Assembly (NCBI GenBank): GCA_017525605.1 | Contig: JAFXSM010000032.1 | Span: 1 to 59,455, forward strand | Source of the DNA: Treponema sp. | GTDB taxonomy: Bacteria; Spirochaetota; Spirochaetia; Treponematales; Treponemataceae | Direction: 5' to 3' | DNA: 59,455 nucleotides | In this document: positions 49,128-56,564 of the stretch, piece by piece | Numbering within the stretch: the first letter of the stretch is position 1 | Layout: every line of letters begins with the position of its first letter | Program-made: the position numbers and the translations under genes | Notes under the pieces: model-generated | What the model was told of the DNA's origin: nothing | The model's input: only the letters and a program-made list of their open reading frames with translations | Databases searched by the model: none

Positions 49128-50966
49128 TTACAAATCCCAGATGAGGCCGAGGCTTATTCGGCTCTTGTACTGGCAGTCGTTCTCGCTTCCGTCAAGCTCG
49201 TTCAGAAGATAGCAGCGGTGAGTTGACATGTCGTTCTCCTCGTCCCATCTTCTGAGCGTGTAGTTGTTGTCCGTGTACGGGAACATGCTGTATGTGAAGT
49301 GCGTCCAGAGCCTTGGGTGACCCGGAAGCGGAAGTTTCTTGAGCGAGAATCCGAGCGCGAACGCGGCAGGAACGATTGTGTCGCTGTCCGTTTTGTCGCT
49401 TCTGATTACTGAGCCGAACGTTACGTTCAGAGTGTCCGTGATGTCGGAATTGAGCATGATTGAGTGGTATGTCATCGTAAGTGGATAGCCCGAGCCGTTT
49501 GTCCAGCCGCCGTAGCTGTTCTTGAGCGCGTAGTCGAATGTCGTTTTCTTTACGAACGGAATCGCGTCGTCCGTAGTGATTTCAATTCCGATTTCGTCAA
49601 CGCTCGTTATGAAATGCTTGTCCGCATCCTGATTTTCCGAGAGCTTGTCGAAATTGAGAACTCCGTAAAGCCCGACCTCCATATTCTTTCCGAGGAGGTT
49701 CGAAAAATTGAGGTCTGCATAAGGCTCCGTCCTGAATTTTAAAGCTCCTTCATAGTTGAATCCGTTTCCGTTGCTTGAGTCGTCGTCGAACACATAATTG
49801 AATCCCTGGTCGAGTCCGATTACGAGCGGAAGTTTCTCAATGCCGAATGATTTTTTCGCGTCGAGCTGCGTCGTTGCCGTGTTCGCGTTGATGTCGTCGT
49901 AATATTCTCCGTCGCTTCCCCAAACTGAATTCACGTTTTTACCCGCAAAGCTCTGCATCAAACTTGCGTTCCATGTGTCATCTTTCCACGAAGCCCTTCC
50001 TGCAAACGCCATCGTGTCACTTCCGAGTTTCAGGTCGCCTGTTCCGAACGTGCCCAAAAGATGAGCCTCAACCTTGAGATTTTCGATTGGGTTCACTGCA
50101 ATGTAAGTCGAGAACGCGTTCGTGTTCGTCCTGTTGTAGAAGAAGAGCTGCTCTTCCGTGGACGAGCTTCCGAACGTGAGCATGAATTCTGCGAAGTCCT
50201 TGTATTTCACTCCGAGCCAGTCGTAAGTTCCGTAAGAGCCGATTTGGTCGCTGAAACCGAAGAGAGCGTCGATTTTGAAGTCGCCGAACTGCTGAATCTT
50301 CGCTCCGTTCTTGAGTTCCGTGTAGCCGCCCCAGTCCTTGTAGTCGATTACGTTGTAGATTCCGTCGAAGTTGCTCATTCCGCTGTCCTTTCCGACATCG
50401 CCGTAGCCGAATTTCGCGATTGCATACGGGGTCGTAAGGTTCACGCCCATTTTATTGAAGCAGCCCAAGCCCTCGTCGTTTCCTTTTTTGAACGGTGAGG
50501 AGAACATTTCAAGGACAGACTGGAATCCGTCGCCCCAAGTCACGTCCGGGACGTTCGCCGCGTAGGTGTTCTCCTGATAGAGCGTCTTGTCGAAATTCAG
50601 AACTGAAATCTCGGAAGAAAGGAAGACATTCTCGCTCACCTTTCCCCAGAACCACCAGTTCGCCTCGGTTTTCCAGTGCGCGTTGTCGAACTCGTATCCC
50701 TTTTTCGTGTGGTCGGAAACGTTTCTGATTAAAGATTCGCTCACGCCCTGAGTTTCAATCCAGACTCCCATTTTTAGGTCTTTGAACGGGCCCGCCGCCG
50801 TTGGTGCTGAATCCGCTGCCGCATTTGCGTTTCCGGCATTCGAATCCGAGATTGCGTTTTTCAAATCTTCGTTCAGCGGAACGACAAATCCGTCATCAGC
50901 TTCCTGAGCGAAAAGCGAGGACGCAAAAAGTGCCGTGAACAGAAGAATATATTTCGTTTTTTTCAT
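49128..50966 (-). CDS. Outer-membrane beta-barrel protein (porin-like)
   Basis: A 612-residue protein with a signal peptide (MKKTKYILLFTALFASSLFA), an Ala/Asn/Ser-rich linker and about 540 residues of alternating, aromatic-rich strands (for example DLKMGVWIETQGV, FKIDALFGFSDQIG), ending in SRISLGLIWDL, a typical barrel C-terminus. Between two galactanases, it probably serves as the outer-membrane passage for galacto-oligosaccharides. GGAGG lies before the ATG. I cannot assign a named family. Confidence 0.82.
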   Translation of the reverse strand: MKKTKYILLFTALFASSLFAQEADDGFVVPLNEDLKNAISDSNAGNANAAADSAPTAAGPFKDLKMGVWIETQGVSESLIRNVSDHTKKGYEFDNAHWKTEANWWFWGKVSENVFLSSEISVLNFDKTLYQENTYAANVPDVTWGDGFQSVLEMFSSPFKKGNDEGLGCFNKMGVNLTTPYAIAKFGYGDVGKDSGMSNFDGIYNVIDYKDWGGYTELKNGAKIQQFGDFKIDALFGFSDQIGSYGTYDWLGVKYKDFAEFMLTFGSSSTEEQLFFYNRTNTNAFSTYIAVNPIENLKVEAHLLGTFGTGDLKLGSDTMAFAGRASWKDDTWNASLMQSFAGKNVNSVWGSDGEYYDDINANTATTQLDAKKSFGIEKLPLVIGLDQGFNYVFDDDSSNGNGFNYEGALKFRTEPYADLNFSNLLGKNMEVGLYGVLNFDKLSENQDADKHFITSVDEIGIEITTDDAIPFVKKTTFDYALKNSYGGWTNGSGYPLTMTYHSIMLNSDITDTLNVTFGSVIRSDKTDSDTIVPAAFALGFSLKKLPLPGHPRLWTHFTYSMFPYTDNNYTLRRWDEENDMSTHRCYLLNELDGSENDCQYKSRISLGLIWDL

Positions 50967-50990
50967 ATTTCCTCCAATTTTTTGTTATTT

Positions 50991-52952
50991 CTACTCAACT
51001 TTTACAAGCTCGATGTCGTCGAAGTTGCCCCAGCAGTCGGGATTCGTGTCGAGGTAGATTCCGACCGTGACCTTTCCGTTCGTGACAGGGACTCGGATTT
51101 TGTACTTCTTCCAGACGTTCCAGCCCTCGTTCGTGATTTTCGCCGTCACCTGCTTTTTCGTTCCGTCGAAGTTTGCCGCGAAAAGCCTTATGTTGTTCTC
51201 TCCGCCGCCGCCCATCGCCCAGAGCGAAAGCTCGTAAGTTCCGTTCGGCACAGCGATTTCCTGGCTCAAGATTGATTTGAACCCGCTTGAAAGCCAGTAT
51301 TTGTAGGTGAATTTTCCCGAGTGCGCGTTTCCTTTGTTGTTCTCCATGAAAGATGCCGCGGAAGAGCCGTTCAGCTTCCATTTGCCCAATTTTCCGCTTT
51401 CGAACGAAGGGTCTTCAATCACGTTCTGCCTGTTCGAGACGTTCACAATTGCTTTTGCCTTGAAACTCTGGTTCGGAATCGTTCCCCCGACTGTGACTTT
51501 TCCTTCTTTCTGGTTTTTCCAGTCGATTTTGTCCCATTCCACGTCCACGAGTTTTTCGCTGTCGTTCGTGAAAACAGCCTTCACTTTTGAAGGAAGAGCC
51601 GGAATTTCGCCGGGCTTCGTCGTGATTTCAATTTCCTCCGCGAGTTTGTACGGAGTGAATCCGCTGCCATTTTTGGCACTTCCGCCCCAGACATTTTCAA
51701 CTTCACCAACGCCCGAAACAAGATTGTAAGTTGCGAGTGACGGAAGAACTTTTCCGTCGAAGCTGAACAGAGCCTGATTTTCCCAAGTGTTTCCTTCCGT
51801 CGCCGAAAGGTTCGCGCCTTTCCAGAGAATCGAGTCAGCTTCCCAATAGAAGACTCCGCATCCGCCCTTCACGCTTGCGACCGCCGCGATTATGTCCCTT
51901 AGTTCCGTCGCCTGTCCCTGAACGCTCGGGACGTATCCGTTTTCTGCGTCCGAGTAGACCTGGAAGACGTTTCCCTGAAAGTCGCCGTTCTCCTCCGTGA
52001 ATGCGTATGCTGTCTCGACGACGGCCATTTCTTTTCCGTAGCGTTTCGCGCACATTTCCATGTTCGCCTTCAAATCCGCCATTGAGCCGTGCCAGTACGG
52101 ATAGAACGAAAGACCGATGATGTCGTAGTCGATGTTTGATTTTTTCACGTTGTCGAAAATGTATTTGTACAAGTCCTGCTTTCCGCCGTCGGCAAGGTGA
52201 ATCACGATTTTGATTTTGTCGCCGCCCTTCGCAGTTCGAACGCCTTTCGATGCGCGGTCGAGAAGGCGCATGAATTCTTTCATTCCGCCGATTTTCGCGT
52301 TCTTGTCGTCGCTCCAGGTCTGACCGATTGGCCACATGAATCCCGAATTCAGCTCGTTTCCGATTTGCACGGAATCAGGGGTTGCTCCTTCCGCCGTGAA
52401 ACGGTCGATTGTCTCGCGCGTGAATTTCTCGACAGTCTCCTCAAGCTGCTTTGCGGAAAGATTTTTCCAGTCCTGCGGCATGTATTGTTTTCCAGGGTCT
52501 GCCCAAAAGTCTGAATAATGGAAGTCGAGCATGAATTTCAGTCCGGCCGCCTTGATTCTCTTTGCTATTCTGAGGTCGGTCTCAACCGTGTTGTCTCCGC
52601 CTCCCCTCTTCTCGCCTTTCTTCGCCACGACTTTTCCGTTTTTGTCGCGCTGGTCTTCCTCGTAGGTCGGATTGTTCCACAATCGGATTCGCACATAATT
52701 CACGCCGTGGTCTTTCAGGATTTTGAAGATATCCTCCTCTTCTCCGCGTGCGTTGTAAAATTTTCCGCCGGTCCTCTCAATCTGGTCAATCATCGAAATA
52801 TCGACGCCTTTCATGAAATCCTCGCGGAGTCCGTCAACCTTCTCCACCGTGATTTTCTGCTTTACGGCCTCGCTTTGCTTTGCGGTGACGGCAAAACAAG
52901 ACGCGCAAATCACGGAAGCAATAAGCGCGCTTCCTATTTTTCTTTTGAGCAT
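50991..52952 (-). CDS. Secreted endo-beta-1,4-galactanase (GH53) with a CBM61-like module
   Basis: A 653-residue secreted enzyme, first of the galactan operon. Signal peptide up to about residue 24, GH53 barrel (about 40-430) with acid/base Glu200 in VQIGNEL and nucleophile Glu313 in VVETAYAF, an Ig-like domain (about 440-520), and a C-terminal module (NVIEDPSFESGKLGKWKL ... GNFDDIELVKVE) resembling the galactan-binding CBM61 of Thermotoga galactanase. A pseudo-lipobox CASC lies inside the signal, so lipid anchoring is not excluded. GGGGGTG precedes the ATG. Confidence 0.93.
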   Translation of the reverse strand: MLKRKIGSALIASVICASCFAVTAKQSEAVKQKITVEKVDGLREDFMKGVDISMIDQIERTGGKFYNARGEEEDIFKILKDHGVNYVRIRLWNNPTYEEDQRDKNGKVVAKKGEKRGGGDNTVETDLRIAKRIKAAGLKFMLDFHYSDFWADPGKQYMPQDWKNLSAKQLEETVEKFTRETIDRFTAEGATPDSVQIGNELNSGFMWPIGQTWSDDKNAKIGGMKEFMRLLDRASKGVRTAKGGDKIKIVIHLADGGKQDLYKYIFDNVKKSNIDYDIIGLSFYPYWHGSMADLKANMEMCAKRYGKEMAVVETAYAFTEENGDFQGNVFQVYSDAENGYVPSVQGQATELRDIIAAVASVKGGCGVFYWEADSILWKGANLSATEGNTWENQALFSFDGKVLPSLATYNLVSGVGEVENVWGGSAKNGSGFTPYKLAEEIEITTKPGEIPALPSKVKAVFTNDSEKLVDVEWDKIDWKNQKEGKVTVGGTIPNQSFKAKAIVNVSNRQNVIEDPSFESGKLGKWKLNGSSAASFMENNKGNAHSGKFTYKYWLSSGFKSILSQEIAVPNGTYELSLWAMGGGGENNIRLFAANFDGTKKQVTAKITNEGWNVWKKYKIRVPVTNGKVTVGIYLDTNPDCWGNFDDIELVKVE

Positions 52953-52975
52953 GGAACACCCCCATTTTTTAATTG

Positions 52976-52989
52976 TGCAATCGGTTGTA
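52976..52989. promoter_or_regulatory. LacI-type operator A of the galactanase operon
   Basis: TGCAATCGGTTGTA, one base different from the operator at galT and the regulator gene. It covers the expected transcription start of the minus-strand promoter; its centre is 21 bp (two turns) from operator B. Confidence 0.8.
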
Positions 52990-52992
52990 CAA

Positions 52993-53022
52993 ATTATGCA
53001 ACCGATTGCATTGAGTTGTCAA
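52993..53022 (-). promoter_or_regulatory. Promoter and operator B of the galactanase operon
   Basis: On the minus strand: TTGACA (53017-53022), 18-bp spacer, CATAAT (52993-52998). Operator TGCAACCGATTGCA at 52997-53010 fills the spacer, exactly as in the regulator promoter, where the same -10 CATAAT adjoins the operator. Confidence 0.85.
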
Positions 53023-53144
53023 TAAAACGAAACTTAAAGTGAAAAATTCAGCCTGTCCGGAATCACAGTGAAAAATCGATTGTCCACTATTTGAAAAATC
53101 GCCCTATAATTTATGTTTACAAATTAAAACTTGTGAGGTTCGGT

Positions 53145-56100
53145 TTGCTAAGGATTTTTTATTCGCTTGATTTCGACATCCTTTTTCAGAAGATGGCTTT
53201 TGTGATGGACGGCGCGTGGGATTGTCCGTTTGACCCGCCGACTGTTATTTTTCCAGACGGAAAAGTTGAGCAGTGGTTCAAGATAAACTGGATGAGGAAG
53301 AACGGCGGGCGCGTCCTTATGAACATGAAAAGCGACCGGATTGAGAATTTCCTCTATTCGACGCTCGCTTCTTCTCTTGGACCGGGCGAGAGATGGTATG
53401 ACGTTCTTGAAGCGGAATTCTTACGCAACAGGATTATGACAAAGCTCGTCTCGGACGACGGCGGAATGAAATATTACGAGAACCCGGTTTTTTCTGCCGT
53501 TCGCCGCTATATCACGGACGAGAGCGGAAACGTCGATATCGTGCGCCTCTACGATTTCTCGTACTCGATGGCGGACATCTTCCTTGAATACGAGAATTCC
53601 CGCTCGACGGAATTTGTGAGCGCGTGGCGTAACGGAAAGCGTTTTTTTGAGTCGGAAGACGAAAATGTATCTTCTGACGAAAATTGGCAGATGAAGCTTT
53701 ACAGGGACTGCGTTGGCGACTGCGACAAAGCCGGGAAGATTTCGCTTGCTGTCCTTGCGGACAAGATTTTCTCGGACGAAAAAAAAATCGGAAAATCAAA
53801 CCGGAAAATAATCATCTTCGGTTTCAGCGGAATGGGGCAGCTTTACAGGAATCTCCTCAAAAAAATCTCGGAAGAAAGCGGAATGGAAATTTCCGTCTTC
53901 ATTCAGGCTTCTTGTTCTGAATCTGCCTCGGAAAAAAACGGAAACCCGCTCCTTGAAAAATGGGGCGAGGAAGGAAGGCTGAACCTTTCGCTTTTCGCGG
54001 AAAATCCTTCAAAAAGCGAAAATATAATTTGCGAGCGGGTTACTGCGGTTTCTGAATCGCAAAATGAAATTCCTCAAAAAGAAAAATGCGATTCCAAAAC
54101 GGTTCTTCAGGTCGTGAAAGAAAAAATCGAATCCGGCGACGGAAATCCTGTTGCACGCTCTCTTGATTCGTCGCTTTCGGTAAGCAGGTGCGCGAGCCGT
54201 CTACGCGAAATTGAGGACGTGCACTCTAAAATCTGCTCGATAATCGCAAACGCAAACGCAAACGCAAATTCAAATGCGGATTCCGATTCAGAATCGGTTG
54301 TAAAATATTCGGACTTCCTCGTGGTCGCCCCTGACATCGAAAAATACCGCGTGCCGATTTTGCAGGTGTTCTCAAGCGGCGGCGACGGATTCCCGCGGAT
54401 TCCGTGCGTCATCGCGGACTATTCGAGCGCGAATTCTTCGACGGCAGAGGCGCTTGAGATTCTTTTGTCGGTTCTCGAAAAGGATTCGCTTCGTCGAGCG
54501 GATTTTTTCAGTTTGCTTCGGAATCCTGTCGTGCAGAGCTGTCGCGGAATCACGGACGAGGACGTTGCCGCGTTCTCCGCTTGGGCTTCTTCGATGAACG
54601 CTTTCAGGGACAGGAACGACGGCGAGAACGAGGTTGAGGAATGGAAGGACGCGGCAAAACGGATGCTTCTTTCCCGCCTCACTGACAGGGCTGTCGGCGA
54701 ATATCTTCCGTTCTCCGACATCGAAAGCGCGGACGGAGACAGGCTTTTCAAATTCGTCGATGCGATAGATTCCCTAGAAGATTTCAGAAAATCGTTCTCG
54801 CTTTCAAAAAACGAAGATTTCGATTCTGAAAAAATGACGGAGCTTTCAAGGAAAATCGAAGGCTGGCTCAAGGTGAGCGACAATGACGACGACGACAAAA
54901 ACAAGGAACTTTCTGGGGAAAGGAACGTTTTCGCGAAAATAAGGGCCGAGATAAACAGGCAGAGGAGAACTTCAAATGCGTTTGGAGTAAAAATGAATTC
55001 CCGCGGATTTTTCTTCGCGCTTCTCGACTCGGCTTCGTCCGCATCCGGGAATTCGAGCGAGAGCCTTACTGGTGGCGTCACTTTCCGCTCGCTGAACCCT
55101 AACTGCATTGTTGGCGCAAAGCACGTTTTTTTCATCGGCATGGATTCCTCTTCTTTTCCCGGAATCGACAGGGAAAGTGAATGCGACCTTCGTAAGCGTT
55201 CGGGCTGCTCTGTTGTGGGCGACGAGTCTGTCACACGGCGGAACAAAAACGCATTTCTCTGCTCGCTGATGGCGGCGAAAAAATCGTTCCATGCAAGCTA
55301 CGTCCACCGCGACCTGAAAAAGGACGAGGACTTTTACAGGGCGCAGGTTCTGAACGACCTTTTCTCGTTCGTGCTCGGCTCTTCTTCAAAAATCGAGGAT
55401 GCCGAGAAGGAGCTTTCGATTGACGAGAAACGTGGCTGGAGCGAGCTTTTCACCAAGCGCGGATTTCGGAACAAGCGGAATTTCCTGCGCCTTTCGGATT
55501 CGTCCTTAGAGGATTCCGAGGAAGAAAAGACACTTTCGCCTGCAAATGAAAGTTCCGAGCTTCCTGAAAAAGTTTCGGTCTGGCAGCTCAAGCAGTTCCT
55601 GACAGACCCGTTCGTTTTCGGCGCGAGCGGCATAATGAACACCGACGAGGACGACTCTTTCGAGGAGACTTTTGAATTCGAGCCTGTCGCCCTGAACGCG
55701 CTCGAAAAATCTTTCGCCCTGAAAAAACTTGTCTGGTCGATTCTCGAAAATCCGGATTCGGATTCAGAACGAAATTCGAAAAATCCAGCAGAAAAAATCG
55801 AATCTATGGTGGAAAAACTTTCGGGCGAGATGAAAAGCATGAATATTTTACCCGACGGCGTTTTCGGCAAAGTTGCGTTCAGCGACGTTACGGAATGCGG
55901 AAAGTCAGTTGCCTCTCTCGTCCTTTCAGACTGCGCTTCCCTTCCGTTCAATTTTGACTGCAACACGGAGCTTTCCCTTGAGACAAAATCGGGGAACCGA
56001 TGGCGGCTTTCAGCGCGTCATCAGCCGTTCGCGTGGTCGGAAAATGAAAACGGACAGAAGAAACTCACGATTATCGACGTTTCGAATTCGAAAAAGATTT

Positions 56101-56552
56101 CGCTCGACAAATTTCTCTCTCCGTATCTTTCCGCTCTTTCCCTGATTGCGAAAAACAAAATCGAAAATTGCGAGGTATTGATTAAAATCTATCATCCGTC
56201 TGAAAAAAATCCCGCATTCGCGACGTTCGATTCAAAAAAGTTCGAACTTGATTTTGCAAAGGCGGAATCTCTTCTGAACGAGATGTATTCGCTTGCGTTC
56301 GAGGAGAAATACAGGAAATGCGTTCCGCTTGAACTTTTCGGAAAGGAAATCGACAGCCTTTATGCGCTGAAGGATGCGCTTCTTAATCAGAACGGCGCGT
56401 GGCAGTATTTCCCGAAAAAATATATGTTCGACGTTTTCAAGGACATCGGCTTCTCGTTCGATGACTTTGAGAAGAGTGACGAGGAAATGTCGGTCTGGGA
56501 CAGGAACGTTGTTCAGCAGTCGCATCTTGTCGAAAGCATTTTGAAAAAATAG
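53145..56552 (+). CDS. recC: RecC, exodeoxyribonuclease V gamma subunit
   Basis: A protein of 1135 residues. The TTG start at 53145 is chosen because GAGG lies 6 nt upstream and the product then begins MLRIFYSLDFDILFQ, aligning with MLRVYHSNRLDVLE of E. coli RecC; the upstream ATG at 53091 would precede the likely promoter (TATAAT at 53105-53110). Other RecC features are CDDPF-like CPFDPPTVIFP, EKWGEE-type inactive helicase region and a nuclease-like C-terminal part. RecC holds the complex together and reads the hotspot. A hexanucleotide repeat near 54245 encodes Ala-Asn repeats. Start of the recCBD operon. Confidence 0.9.
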   Translation: MLRIFYSLDFDILFQKMAFVMDGAWDCPFDPPTVIFPDGKVEQWFKINWMRKNGGRVLMNMKSDRIENFLYSTLASSLGPGERWYDVLEAEFLRNRIMTKLVSDDGGMKYYENPVFSAVRRYITDESGNVDIVRLYDFSYSMADIFLEYENSRSTEFVSAWRNGKRFFESEDENVSSDENWQMKLYRDCVGDCDKAGKISLAVLADKIFSDEKKIGKSNRKIIIFGFSGMGQLYRNLLKKISEESGMEISVFIQASCSESASEKNGNPLLEKWGEEGRLNLSLFAENPSKSENIICERVTAVSESQNEIPQKEKCDSKTVLQVVKEKIESGDGNPVARSLDSSLSVSRCASRLREIEDVHSKICSIIANANANANSNADSDSESVVKYSDFLVVAPDIEKYRVPILQVFSSGGDGFPRIPCVIADYSSANSSTAEALEILLSVLEKDSLRRADFFSLLRNPVVQSCRGITDEDVAAFSAWASSMNAFRDRNDGENEVEEWKDAAKRMLLSRLTDRAVGEYLPFSDIESADGDRLFKFVDAIDSLEDFRKSFSLSKNEDFDSEKMTELSRKIEGWLKVSDNDDDDKNKELSGERNVFAKIRAEINRQRRTSNAFGVKMNSRGFFFALLDSASSASGNSSESLTGGVTFRSLNPNCIVGAKHVFFIGMDSSSFPGIDRESECDLRKRSGCSVVGDESVTRRNKNAFLCSLMAAKKSFHASYVHRDLKKDEDFYRAQVLNDLFSFVLGSSSKIEDAEKELSIDEKRGWSELFTKRGFRNKRNFLRLSDSSLEDSEEEKTLSPANESSELPEKVSVWQLKQFLTDPFVFGASGIMNTDEDDSFEETFEFEPVALNALEKSFALKKLVWSILENPDSDSERNSKNPAEKIESMVEKLSGEMKSMNILPDGVFGKVAFSDVTECGKSVASLVLSDCASLPFNFDCNTELSLETKSGNRWRLSARHQPFAWSENENGQKKLTIIDVSNSKKISLDKFLSPYLSALSLIAKNKIENCEVLIKIYHPSEKNPAFATFDSKKFELDFAKAESLLNEMYSLAFEEKYRKCVPLELFGKEIDSLYALKDALLNQNGAWQYFPKKYMFDVFKDIGFSFDDFEKSDEEMSVWDRNVVQQSHLVESILKK
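54245..54268 (+). repeat. Hexanucleotide repeat inside recC
   Basis: About four tandem copies of CGCAAA, followed by degenerate ones, encode an Ala-Asn linker (then Ser-Asn-Ala-Asp-Ser-Asp). The unit of six keeps the frame whatever the copy number. Confidence 0.75.
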
Positions 56553-56564
56553 GCGGTGGCGGAT

